Below, in pieces: positions 25,716-34,620 of a DNA stretch of 64,000 nucleotides. The notes beneath the pieces were generated by a model that saw nothing but the letters and a program-made list of their open reading frames with translations, ran no database searches and was not told the DNA's origin. Positions within the stretch are counted from its first letter, which is position 1, and each line of letters opens with the position of its first letter. Made by a program: the position numbers and the translations under genes. The DNA is from Nonomuraea thailandensis (GTDB lineage: Bacteria > Actinomycetota > Actinomycetes > Streptosporangiales > Streptosporangiaceae). The DNA is taken from NCBI RefSeq assembly GCF_024172165.1, contig NZ_JAMZEB010000002.1, positions 1,819,501 through 1,883,500 of the forward strand, written 5' to 3'.

Positions 25716-27613
25716 CGCTCGCCTCCGCGCGCGCTCGCCGCGCCCGCCCTGGCCCGCCGCTCCAGCGGATGGCCGCGGCCCAGCGTGTCGCCCGCCAGGC
25801 CGGCCACCTCGTCGAACAGCGCCAGCGCCGCCTCCCGGTCGCCGTCGCGCAGCAGCAGGTAGCCGAGGTTCGTCGAGGTGCGCAGCGTGTCGGGATGGCC
25901 GGGGCCCAGCTCGCGCCGCTGCCGCCGCAGCACCAGGCGCAGCGACTCGGCGGCCCGGCCCGGCTCCTCCAGCGCGGCCGCGTTCGCCCTGGTCGCCAGG
26001 ACGTCGCGATGATGGCGGCCGAGGACCCGCTCCATGCGGGGCAGCAGGTCGCGCAGCAGCCGCAGCGCGCCCTCGGGGTCGCCCGCGTCGTCCAGCGCGA
26101 CGGCCTGGTTGGCGCGGGCCCGCAGGGTCTGCGGATGGTCGGCGCCGAGGGCCTGCTCGGTGTGGCGGGCCACCTCCCGCAGCTCGGTGGCCGCCTGGCC
26201 GGCATGGCCGAGGTCACGCAGGACGGCGGCCAGGCCGGCCCGGGCGGTGAGCACCTCCGGGTGCGCGGCGCCGAACTCGGCGGTCAGCTCCGGCAGGAGG
26301 CCGGCGAGCAACCAGCGCGCCTCGCCCAGGTTGCCCTTCTCGCGGTGGGCCAGCGCGAGGTTGGCCCGGGCGACCAGCCGCGTCCTGCCCGTGGCGCTCC
26401 CGGCCGCGAGGGACAGCGCGTCCAGCGCCGCGTCCGGCCGCCCCTGCGCCAGGAGCCTGCGCCCGCGCCGGGCCGCCCAGCGGGCGACGGCCGCCGGCCG
26501 CCTCAGCCACCTGCGGCCCAGCCATGCCGCGAGGGCCGTCACCAGTGCGACGACCAGCACCGTCGTGGACGACGGGCCGAACCAGCGCAGGATCGACGCG
26601 ACGGCGAGCGCGAGGCACACGATGACCGCGTCGGCCATCAGCGCGGGCACCAGGCGGCGCGGGTGGCCGATCCGGGGAGGCGCCCAGGACAGGGACGTGC
26701 CGGCGGGCAGGGGGCCGGACCCTTGGTAGCCGTACGGCGGGGACAGCTGGGCGAGATACGGGGGGTATGCCTGCCCGGCCGAGGGCGGCCCGTAGCCGCC
26801 CTGCGGCGGTGGCGCTTCCAGGGCCGCGCGCAGCTCCAGCACGAGCTGCCCGGCCGTCGGCCGTCCGGCGGGATCCTTGGCCAGCGCCCGCGCCACCAGG
26901 CCGCGCAGCGGCTCGGGCACGTGACGCAGGTCGGGCTCGCCGAACATGACCCGGCGCAGCACCGCCTCCGTCGGCCCGGTGCCGAAGGGGTGCTCCCCGG
27001 CCGCCGCGAACGCCACCGCCGTGCCCCAGGCGAACACGTCGGCCGCCGGCCCGGCGTCGTCGCCTCGCGCCTGTTCGGGAGCCAGGGACGACGGGTGCGT
27101 GAGGCTCGCGGAGGACGTCAGCGCGGTCGTCGCCACCTCCGGGACGGTCGCGGCCAGCCCGAGGTCCGTCACCACGGGTCCGTCCGGGGAGAGCACGACC
27201 GTGTGCGGGCTCAGGGCCCGGTGCGCGAGCCCCGCGTCATGAAGGGTGCGCAACCCGGTCGCGATGCCGGTCGCGAGCCTGCGCAGCTCCTCGCCGTCGA
27301 GAGGCCCGTCGCGCCTGACGGCCTCGTGGAGCGTGGGGCCCTCGATGTGCCGGGCGGCGAGGTAGGCCAGGCCGCCGTCCTCTCCCGCCCTGATGACGGG
27401 GGCGACGCCGATCCCGGGGAGGCGCTGGAGCTCGCGGGCGATCCTCCGCAACGCGTCCGACCCGGATGGGGCGACCCGCACGGACACCGCCTCACCGGAC
27501 GCCGTCGCGCCGAGGAAGACCGGGCCTGCGCCGGAGGCTTCCAGCCGCCCTCGCAGGGTGATATCGCCCAGGCTGGGGGGATCTCCTGGCTCCAGCGGCG
27601 CAATCTCCGGCAT
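25712..27613 (-). CDS. Predicted Ser/Thr pseudokinase with membrane segments and TPRs
   Basis: 633 residues. An N-terminal Hanks-type kinase fold (about 17-272) keeps the overall pattern (SLAPEQARG, AADVFAWGTAVAFAAAGEHPF, PAGRPTAGQLV). The catalytic loop reads HRALSPHTVVL at 131-141, so the catalytic Asp, the following Lys and the metal-binding Asn are all replaced. The beta-3 lysine position reads VSVRV (Arg46) and the glycine loop is poor; only the DLG aspartate (150) remains. Two membrane helices (about 327-375) and tetratricopeptide repeats with HPEVLTAR, HPQTLRAR and HPDTLRTS signatures (400-620) follow. Probably a scaffold or sensor rather than an enzyme. Confidence 0.8.
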   Translation of the reverse strand: MPEIAPLEPGDPPSLGDITLRGRLEASGAGPVFLGATASGEAVSVRVAPSGSDALRRIARELQRLPGIGVAPVIRAGEDGGLAYLAARHIEGPTLHEAVRRDGPLDGEELRRLATGIATGLRTLHDAGLAHRALSPHTVVLSPDGPVVTDLGLAATVPEVATTALTSSASLTHPSSLAPEQARGDDAGPAADVFAWGTAVAFAAAGEHPFGTGPTEAVLRRVMFGEPDLRHVPEPLRGLVARALAKDPAGRPTAGQLVLELRAALEAPPPQGGYGPPSAGQAYPPYLAQLSPPYGYQGSGPLPAGTSLSWAPPRIGHPRRLVPALMADAVIVCLALAVASILRWFGPSSTTVLVVALVTALAAWLGRRWLRRPAAVARWAARRGRRLLAQGRPDAALDALSLAAGSATGRTRLVARANLALAHREKGNLGEARWLLAGLLPELTAEFGAAHPEVLTARAGLAAVLRDLGHAGQAATELREVARHTEQALGADHPQTLRARANQAVALDDAGDPEGALRLLRDLLPRMERVLGRHHRDVLATRANAAALEEPGRAAESLRLVLRRQRRELGPGHPDTLRTSTNLGYLLLRDGDREAALALFDEVAGLAGDTLGRGHPLERRARAGAASARGGER

Positions 27614-27677
27614 GGCGGGCCTCGCAGGTCGTCCGTGGCCAACAGGATGCCATGCCGGGGCCCGTTCGCACCGGGGT

Positions 27678-29177
27678 TCAGCGGGCGTACTGCAGGGTGA
27701 AGGCGTCGAGGTCGAACAGGCGGCCCGGGCGGCCCTCGAAGACCAGGTGGACGGGACCGGAGGCGGCGCCCTGCGTGGAGACGCGCCCGTAGCCCGCCCG
27801 GTCGCCGTCGCCGAGATGGCCGAGCACCGCGCCGCCGCCGGCCGAGGCGCGCTGCACCACCCGCACCCCGCGGCCCGACGTGCACGCCTCGCCCTCCACG
27901 GCGATGCTCAGCCGCTTGACGCGGATGTCGCGGAAGGACACCTGGTCGGCGTCGCCGTGGTTCTGGATGCCGATGTGGCCCTGGCGCAGGGAGCGGCGCG
28001 GGTCGGTGTTGGTGAAGTCGTTGATGAGCACGCCGTTGAGGTGGACGCGCAGCCGTTCGCCCTCCACGAGCAGTTCGTAGGTGTTCCAGGAGCCGGGCGG
28101 GTTCAGCGCGGCGTCGCGGGCGGCCTGGTCGGCGGCTTGGAAGCCGTAGATCGACCCGGTCGTGCGGTCGGGGGTGTCGGTGGCGTCGATCTGCACCTCG
28201 AAGCCGTGGTCGACCGCCGACCACGGATCGGCGGAGGCAGGGAAGCCGACGAAGACGCCGGAGTTGCTGTCGCCGGTCAGCTTCCAGTCCAGCTTCAGCG
28301 AGTACGCGCCGAACTCCTCGGCGGAGTACCAGAGCAGGCCGAGCCCGCCGTGGGAGGTGAGGGTGGCGTCGGTGCCGGTGAAGCCGCCGGGGCCGGCCTG
28401 GGACCAGCCGGTGGTGGAGCCGTTGTAGAGCGGGGTGTAGCCGTTCTCGGGGCGGCAGTCGGCCTGGGCCGCTGCGGCGGCGTAGCGGATGCCGCCGAGC
28501 AGGACGGCGCGGAAGGCGGGGTCGGCGTAGGAGTCGATGGTGTGGCCGAGGCCGGTGTAGAAGGCGCGGCCCTGCCCTTGGGGGTGGCACCAGGTGATGG
28601 GGTGGTCGCCCATGTCGCCGCCGGTGTAGGTGGTCTCGTCCAGGGACTGCAGGACGCGGACCGTGGGGCGTGGGTTGGTGCGGTAGTTGTACCACTCGTC
28701 CGTGCGGGTCCAGGCGGGGGCGAGGTGGGCGGTGGCGGGGTGGGCGCGGTTGCCGGTGCGGACGGTGGCCTGCTGGATGGCGGGGTGGTTGCGGAAGTAG
28801 GCGCCGGCGAGTTTCTCGTAGTAGGGCCAGCCGTATTCGGTGTCGGCGGCGGCGTGCACGCCCACGTAGCCGCCGCCGGTGTCCAGGTAGGCCTGGAAGG
28901 CGTTCTGCTGGGTGTCGTCGAGCACGTCGCCGGTGGTGTTGAGGAAGATGACGGCTTCGTAGGCGGACAGGTTCGTGAAGGCGCGGGCGTCCTCGGTGGC
29001 GGTCACGGTGAAGCCGTGGGCGGCGCCGAGGTCGCGGATCGCCTGGATGCCCGCGGGGATGGAGTCGTGCCGGAAGCCGGCGGTCTTGGAGAAGACCAGC
29101 ACGTCGTAGGCCGGATCCGCGGGGGCGGCGGTCAGGCCCGCCGCCACGAGCGCGAGGGTCAGGAGTCTGTGCAGCAT
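27678..29177 (-). CDS. Secreted ThuA-like plus DUF1080 (3-keto-disaccharide hydrolase-like) protein
   Basis: 499 residues with a signal peptide (1 to about 18). The ThuA domain occupies about 25-240: VLVFSKTAGFRHDSI, YEAVIFLNTTGDVL, GGGYVGVHAAADTEYGWPYY, GRAFYTGLGHT. A DUF1080/LamG-like domain follows (about 248-415: YTPLYNGSTTGWSQ, SLKLDWKLTGDSNSGVFVG, GHIGIQNHGDADQVSFRDIRV). The last 80 residues resemble a shortened carbohydrate-binding module. Such combinations are found in extracellular enzymes acting on oxidised or 3-keto sugars and glycosides. No partner dehydrogenase is adjacent. Confidence 0.8.
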   Translation of the reverse strand: MLHRLLTLALVAAGLTAAPADPAYDVLVFSKTAGFRHDSIPAGIQAIRDLGAAHGFTVTATEDARAFTNLSAYEAVIFLNTTGDVLDDTQQNAFQAYLDTGGGYVGVHAAADTEYGWPYYEKLAGAYFRNHPAIQQATVRTGNRAHPATAHLAPAWTRTDEWYNYRTNPRPTVRVLQSLDETTYTGGDMGDHPITWCHPQGQGRAFYTGLGHTIDSYADPAFRAVLLGGIRYAAAAAQADCRPENGYTPLYNGSTTGWSQAGPGGFTGTDATLTSHGGLGLLWYSAEEFGAYSLKLDWKLTGDSNSGVFVGFPASADPWSAVDHGFEVQIDATDTPDRTTGSIYGFQAADQAARDAALNPPGSWNTYELLVEGERLRVHLNGVLINDFTNTDPRRSLRQGHIGIQNHGDADQVSFRDIRVKRLSIAVEGEACTSGRGVRVVQRASAGGGAVLGHLGDGDRAGYGRVSTQGAASGPVHLVFEGRPGRLFDLDAFTLQYAR

Positions 29178-29278
29178 CGCCGCCTACCTCATGGTGAGAT
29201 CGGTGGGACTCGCTCTCGACCGTCGCCGCTCGGGCGGGGAACGTCAAGGGGAACGTCAGGACGTGCGGGCGGTACGGG

Positions 29279-30520
29279 TCAGGAGCGGGCCCACCGCTGG
29301 TTGGCTCCGCCCGAGCAGTCCCAGATCTGCAGCCGGGTGCCGTTGGCCGAGCTGACGCCTGTCGCGTCGAGACACCTGCCGGACTGCGGGTTGACGATCC
29401 GGCCCGTGCCCGCGTCGAAGGTCCAGCGTTGCGCGCCGGTGCCGTTGCAGTCGTAGAGCTGCGCCTGAGCGCCGTTCGCCGTGGCGCCGCCGGTCACGTC
29501 CATGCACTTGCCGAGTGCCCGTACGGAGCCGTCGGCGTTCCACGTCCAGCTCTGGGCGGCGGTGCCGTTGCAGTCCCAGAGCTGGACGGCCGTGCCGTTG
29601 GCGGTGCTCGCGCCGGCGACGTCCACGCACTTGCCGCCGTAGCCGGTGATCCGGCCGCCGGAGCCGCTGGTGGGCGGGGCGTAGACGCGCACGTAGTCGA
29701 CGGTCAGGGCCTGCGGGAACGTGGTGGTGGCGTCCGGGTAGCCCGGCCAGTGGCCGCCCACCGCCACATTCATGATCATGAAGAACGGGTGGTCGAAGAC
29801 CCACCGGTTGCCGCCCAGGTCGGACGGGGTGCGGCGCTGGTACTCGACGCCGTCGACGTACCAGATGATCAGGTTCGGCGACCAGTCCACGGCGAAGGTG
29901 TGGAACGCGTCGGCGAACGGGCTGCCGATGGTGTGGCCGGCGCCGATGCCGCCGCCGCCGGAGTAGCCGGGCCCGTGCAGGGTGCCGTGCACGGTGTTGG
30001 GCTCCCGGCCGATGTTCTCCATGATGTCGATCTCGCCGCTGTTGGGCCAGCCGACCGTCCCGATGTCGTTGCCGAGCATCCAGAAGGCGGGCCAGATGCC
30101 CTGGCCGCGCGGCAGTCTCATGCGCGCCTCGAACCGGCCGTAGGCCCGGGTGAAGGTGGCGGAGGTGAGCAGGCGGGCCGAGGTGTACTGGCAGGTGCCG
30201 TAGTGGCACTGGTAGTTGGCCGGGTTCTCGCGGCGGGCGGTGATGACCAGGTTGCCCGCGCCGTCCATGGCGGCGTTGCGGGTGCTGCTGGTGTAGTACT
30301 GCTGCTCGTTGTTGCCCCAGCCGCTGCCGCCGATGTCGAAGCGCCACTTCGACTGGTCGACGGCGCTGCCGGCGGCGCCGTTGAACTCGTCGGACCAGAC
30401 CAGGGGGCCGGGGGCGGGAGCCGCGGCGGCCGTGCCGGCCAGGGGGACGATCAGCGCGATGATGACGGCGAGAGCGCTTCCGACGGCGAGCAGCGTGCTG
30501 GAACGGGGGGTGCGTGCCAT
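29279..30520 (-). CDS. Secreted GH16 endo-beta-1,3-glucanase with C-terminal ricin-type lectin
   Basis: 413 residues; MARTPRSSTLL at 30520 follows GAGGTGACTC. A signal peptide runs to about residue 33. The GH16 active-site motif GEIDIMENIG places the nucleophile at Glu163, Asp165 and the acid/base at Glu168. WSDEFNG at the start and KWRFDIGGSGWGNNEQQYYT are typical of laminarinase-type GH16. A linker leads to a ricin B lectin domain (about 285-413) with three repeats ending in Q-x-W (AQSWTW, AQRWTF, NQRWAR). It should cut beta-1,3-glucans such as fungal wall or laminarin. A LacI-type operator lies upstream. Confidence 0.92.
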   Translation of the reverse strand: MARTPRSSTLLAVGSALAVIIALIVPLAGTAAAAPAPGPLVWSDEFNGAAGSAVDQSKWRFDIGGSGWGNNEQQYYTSSTRNAAMDGAGNLVITARRENPANYQCHYGTCQYTSARLLTSATFTRAYGRFEARMRLPRGQGIWPAFWMLGNDIGTVGWPNSGEIDIMENIGREPNTVHGTLHGPGYSGGGGIGAGHTIGSPFADAFHTFAVDWSPNLIIWYVDGVEYQRRTPSDLGGNRWVFDHPFFMIMNVAVGGHWPGYPDATTTFPQALTVDYVRVYAPPTSGSGGRITGYGGKCVDVAGASTANGTAVQLWDCNGTAAQSWTWNADGSVRALGKCMDVTGGATANGAQAQLYDCNGTGAQRWTFDAGTGRIVNPQSGRCLDATGVSSANGTRLQIWDCSGGANQRWARS

Positions 30521-30582
30521 GTGAGTCACCTCATCGGGTGAGAGTTTACGGAAACACTCCGGCAAGGTGAGCATGCCTGTAA

Positions 30583-30596
30583 AGAGAGCGCTCTCT
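30583..30596. promoter_or_regulatory. LacI-type palindromic operator upstream of the GH16 gene
   Basis: AGAGAGCGCTCTCT is a perfect 14-bp palindrome with the AGCGCT centre shared with actinobacterial LacI-family operators such as the CebR site TGGGAGCGCTCCCA. It lies 62 bases upstream of the GH16 start (leftward). Local A+T richness (30540-30605) fits a promoter. The regulator gene is not in the window. Confidence 0.6.
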
Positions 30597-30685
30597 CATA
30601 GTTTTCGCGAAGACCTGTCACGAATCGGGGCCGCTGTCCTGTCCCAGCGCCAGGACCGCCTCACGCACGCGACAGGAGCGCCAGC

Positions 30686-31921
30686 TTGCCACCCGCCAGA
30701 ATCCGCATCCGCATCCGCATGAGCGCGCGCCCCATCGACGAGCCGCACCGCGTCGCCAGCCAGCTGGAGCTGCTGTTCGACCTCACGTTCGTGGTCGCGG
30801 TCGCGGCCGTCACCGCCCAGCTCGCGCACCACATCGTCGAGGGGCACGCGCTGGCCGGCATCGTCCCGTTCCTCCAGGTCTTCTTCGCGATCTGGTGGGC
30901 GTGGATGAACTTCACCTGGTTCGCCTCGTCCTACGACACCGACGACGTCGCCTACCGGGTGCTGACCATGGTCCAGATGGCCGGCGTGCTGGTCCTGGCC
31001 GCCGGGGTGCCGGCCGCGGGCGAGCACACCGACTACGGCTTCGTCACGCTCGGCTACGTCATCATGCGGATCGGGCTCGTCGCCCAGTGGCTGCGGGTCG
31101 CCTTCGAGGATCCGGCGCGCCGGCGCACCGCGCTGCGTTACGCCACCGGCATCTCCGTCCTGACCGCGGGCTGGATGTACCACTCGTGGGTCGCGCCCCT
31201 GAGCATCGAGCTGCCGCTCTTCCTGCTGCTCGCCGCCCTGGAGCTGGCCGTGCCGCTGTGGGCGGAGCGGGCCGAGCCCACCACCTGGCACCCCCACCAC
31301 ATCGCCGAGCGTTACGGCCTGTTCACGATCATCCTGCTCGGCGAGAGCGTGCTCGCCGCCTCCAGAGGCGTCGCCAGGGCGCTGGGGACGAGCGCGATCA
31401 GCAGCCCCTTCGTCATGATCGCCGTCTCCGGCCTGGTGGTGCTGTTCGCCCTGTGGTGGCTGTACTTCCTGGTGGAGGCAGGTGATGGGCTCAGCGGGCG
31501 CCGGGACCGTTCCTACCGGTGGGGATACGGGCACTACGGCATCTTCGCGGCCCTGGCCGCGCTCGGCGCCGGCCTGGAGGTCGCCGTCGAGCAGAGCGGG
31601 CACCCGATCGCCGCCGCCCCGCTCACCGTCGCCTACGCCGTCGCGATCCCCGTCGGCGTGTTCCTCCTGCTGCTGTGGACGGTGCACACGCCGATCGAGC
31701 CGGAGTCCGTCATCCATCCCGCCGTGATCTCTGGGTGCGCCGCCGTCGTGCTGGCGCTGCCGCTCGCGGTGCCGTGGATCGGCGTGCACGGCGTGGCCAC
31801 GGGCATCGCCGCGGTCTGCGTCCTGGCGGTCGCGATCACGATCGCCGCGAGTCCCGCGCGCGAGGCGGCGCCGGGCTCCGGGGTCCGCCGTGCCCGGCGG
31901 CCGTTCGGGGCCGCCCGGTAG
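30686..31921 (+). CDS. Low-temperature-requirement A (LtrA) family membrane protein
   Basis: 411 residues with about ten membrane helices. The family hallmark is the early ELLFDLTFVVAVAAV at residues 28-42, followed by WWAWMNFTWFASSYDTDD and the middle HHIAERYGLFTIILLGESVLA. The TTG start at 30686 has CAGGAGCG upstream; an ATG at 30719 after a CGCATC hexanucleotide repeat is an alternative. LtrA proteins are linked to growth at low temperature in Listeria, but their transport or enzymatic role is not known. It diverges from the GH16 gene and appears to be monocistronic. Confidence 0.85.
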   Translation: MPPARIRIRIRMSARPIDEPHRVASQLELLFDLTFVVAVAAVTAQLAHHIVEGHALAGIVPFLQVFFAIWWAWMNFTWFASSYDTDDVAYRVLTMVQMAGVLVLAAGVPAAGEHTDYGFVTLGYVIMRIGLVAQWLRVAFEDPARRRTALRYATGISVLTAGWMYHSWVAPLSIELPLFLLLAALELAVPLWAERAEPTTWHPHHIAERYGLFTIILLGESVLAASRGVARALGTSAISSPFVMIAVSGLVVLFALWWLYFLVEAGDGLSGRRDRSYRWGYGHYGIFAALAALGAGLEVAVEQSGHPIAAAPLTVAYAVAIPVGVFLLLLWTVHTPIEPESVIHPAVISGCAAVVLALPLAVPWIGVHGVATGIAAVCVLAVAITIAASPAREAAPGSGVRRARRPFGAAR

Positions 31922-32018
31922 AGCTTCCCGCGATCACGCTGGCTCGTTGTCACGGACGCGGCGGCCGCCGGGTCCAAGTGAGCGAAGCGATCACCGTCCG
32001 CGATGAGAGAGGTGGATC

Positions 32019-33567
32019 ATGCGGGTTTCCCGTCGCCGAACACCGGCCCCCTGGGCGCGACCCGGCGCCCCAGGCCGGGACGAGGCCCCTGACAGCGGCG
32101 CCCGGCCTCCGGAGGCGCCCCCCACGGCCCCGGCCGGGCCCGCGGAGCCCGGCGCGCAGCCGGGCGGGCGCCTGGAGGCCGGCGCGAAGGCGGGCGGGCG
32201 CCTGGAGGCCGGCGCGGAGCCGGGCGGGCCCGCCGAGGCGGGAGCGGAGCCGGGTGGGGGCCGCTTCGGGCTCGGTACGGCGTCGGCGCTGGTGGTCGGC
32301 TCGGTCATCGGGACCGGGGTGTTCGCGCTGCCGTCCGCACTGGCGGTCTTCGGGCCGATCTCGCTGGTGGCGTTCGGGCTCGTCACGATCGGCGCGATCG
32401 CGCTGGCGCTGACGTTCCGCGCCCTGGCGGTGCGGCTGCCCGGCGCGGGCGGCCCGTACGTCTACGCCCGCGAGGCGTTCGGCGAGTTCGCCGGATTCCT
32501 CATCGCCTGGAGCTACTGGATCACCGCGTGGGCGGGGAACGCGGCGATCGTGGTGGCCTGGGTCGGCTACGTGGAGGTGTTCTGGAACACCGGCCACGAC
32601 GTGGGATGGTCGATCGTCATCGCGCTGACAGGGCTGCTCCTGCCGGCGCTGGTCAACCTCATGGGGCTGCGCAGCTTCGCCGCGTTCCAGATCGTCGCGA
32701 CGGTGCTGAAGTTCATCCCGCTGCTGTTCATGGCGACGGTCGGCCTGCTGTTCGTCGACACGGCGAACTTCGGCGAGTTCAACGCCGGCGGCACGTCCTG
32801 GCTTGGCGCGATCAGCGCCGCGGGCGCCATCGCGCTGTTCAGCTACCTGGGCGTCGAGACCGCGTCGGTGGCCGCCGCCCGGGTCCGCGACCCGAGGCGG
32901 AACGTCGGCCGGGCCACCGTCCTGGGCACCCTGGCCTGCGCCGTCGTCTACGTCCTCGGCACCGTCTTCGGCACCGTGGCGCACGGCGATCTCGTCGGGC
33001 ACCGCCCCCTTCACCGACTCGGCCAACGCCATCTTCGGCGGCGAGTGGGCGGGCGCCACGGTCGCGGCGGCGGCCGTCGTGTCCGGCTTCGGGGCGCTGG
33101 TCGGCTGGACGCTGATCGTGGCCGAGATGCCCCGGGCGGCGGCACGGGACGGGTTGTTCCCCGCCGCCTTCGCCCGGCAGACCAGGGCCGGGGTGCCCGC
33201 GTCCGGCATCGTCGTGTCCACGCTGCTGGCGGCGGGGCTCACCGTCGTCAGCTACACCAGCTTCGAGCAGGTGTTCATCACCGTGGTGCTGCTGTCGGTG
33301 CTCACCTCGGTCGTCCCGTACGTGCTGGCCGCCGCGGCCCAGCTCTACTGGCTGTGCACCGAGGGCAGGCGGCTGCGCGCCGGCCACCTGGCGCGCGACG
33401 TCACCGTCTCGGCGCTCGCGCTGGCCTTCGGGTTCTGGGCGCTGGCGGGCAGCGGCTACCAGGCCGTCTACTACGGCACGTTCTGCCTGCTGCTCGGCGT
33501 GCCGGTGTACGTGTGGGTCAAGGCCCGCCGCGGCGCCTACGGGCAGAGCCCGGCGGTGGCGCGATGA
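32019..33567 (+). pseudogene. arcD: APC-family arginine/ornithine-type permease, frameshifted
   Basis: The first part (32019 to about 32996) encodes an unusual 80-residue Ala/Gly/Pro-rich N terminus with 30-bp DNA repeats, then APC transporter helices (SVIGTGVFALPSALA, YWITAWAGNAA, YLGVETASVAAARVRDP). Near 32990-33000 the frame breaks: the same transporter continues in the +1 frame (GTAPFTDSANAIFGG, GFGALVGWTLIVAEMPRAA) to TGA 33567. Loss of two bases, for example one TC of GTCTCGGG, would explain it. The stop overlaps the arcA start (ATGA), so the original operon layout is intact. Native function would be arginine/ornithine exchange for the deiminase pathway. Sequencing error cannot be excluded. 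Confidence 0.8.
32161..32250 (+). repeat. Three 30-bp repeats inside the permease N terminus
   Basis: Units starting CGGGCGGGCGCCTGGAGG (32161-32190, 32191-32220, 32221-32250, the last diverged) encode a ten-residue Gly/Ala/Glu-rich repeat. The repeat lies in a segment not found in ordinary APC permeases, and the period keeps the reading frame. Confidence 0.8.
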
Positions 33568-34620
33568 CCACGAGCCAGGACCTCACGCTGCGGGCCGGCA
33601 TCCACTCCGAGATCGGCAGGTTGCGCGAGGTCGTCGTGCACCGGCCGGGACGCGAGCTGGACCGGCTGACCCCGGACAACGCCGCCGGCCTGCTCTTCGA
33701 CGACGTCCTGTGGGCGGAGCGCGCCCGCCGCGAGCACGACGAGTTCGCCGGGGTGATGAGGGGCCACGGCGTACGGGTGCACCTGTTCGAGGAGCTGCTG
33801 GCGCAGGCGCTCGCGACGGACGGCGGCCGGAGCTTCGCCGTGGAGCGGGTGTGCACCGGCCGGCGCTTCGGCGCCGCCCTGGCCAGGGAGCTGCGGGCGC
33901 TGTTCCTGGACACCGACCCGGCGCTGCTGGCCGGTTACCTGATCGGCGGGGTGGTGAAGTCGGACCTCGGCACGCTCGGCGGGGGCAGCGTGGCGTGGCA
34001 GAGCCTCGGCGCCGACGACTTCGTGCTCGCCCCGCTGCCCAACACGCTGTTCCAGCGGGACAACGCGGCCTGGATCGGGCGGGCCGTCGCGGTCAACCCG
34101 ATGGCCAGAGCGGCCAGGAGCCGCGAGTCGATCAACACCAGGACCGTCTACCGCCACCATCCGCTGTTCGCCGGCGCCGGCTTCGAGATCGTCTACGGGG
34201 ACGACGACCTCGACCACGCCCCGGCCACGCTGGAGGGCGGCGACATCCACGTCATCGGCGACGGCGTCGCCATGGTCGGGATGGGCGAGCGCACCACGCC
34301 GATGGGCATGGAGGCGCTGGCCCGGCGGCTCTTCGAAGGCGGCCACGCCCGCCGCGTCCTGGCCGTCGAGCTGCCCAAGGCGCGCTCGACGATGCACCTG
34401 GACACCGTGCTGACGATGGTCGACGTCGCCACCTTCGTCGCCTACCCCTACTTCGACCAGGCCGCCGCCCGGGTCTGGCTGCTCACCCCCGACGGGCGCG
34501 GTCGCGAATGTCATCCCGCTGGCGGGCGGCGAGCTCGGCCGTGGTCGCGGCGGCGCCCGCTGCATGACCTGCCCCATCCTGCGTGACCCCGTGTCGCCCG
34601 CCCCGAAGGAGTCGTCATGA
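33564..34620 (+). pseudogene. arcA: Arginine deiminase with out-of-frame internal deletion
   Basis: The N-terminal 310 residues are normal for the enzyme: GIHSEIGRLREVVVHRPGREL, PLPNTLFQRDNAAW, ATLEGGDIHVIGDG (active-site Glu) and [13 protein letters not shown] (His and Asp). After LLTPDGRG (about 34500) the frame is lost. The proper C terminus, [20 protein letters not shown] with the catalytic Cys, continues in the next frame from about 34504 to TGA 34618-34620, which overlaps the OTC start. The total of about 350 residues against 405-418 for the family means 55-70 codons are missing at the junction. One deletion of a length not divisible by three explains both defects. The in-frame product (to 34586) would lack the nucleophile. 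Confidence 0.85.

Noticed and set aside
32019..34586. A single 855-residue permease-deiminase fusion protein
   Set aside because: The open frame joins a permease N terminus to the deiminase only through an out-of-frame, low-complexity stretch; the true permease end lies in another frame and overlaps the arcA start.
33564..34586. Annotating arginine deiminase as an intact 340-residue protein
   Set aside because: The in-frame tail after LLTPDGRG is nonsense and lacks the catalytic Cys, which is encoded in another frame ending at the OTC start.
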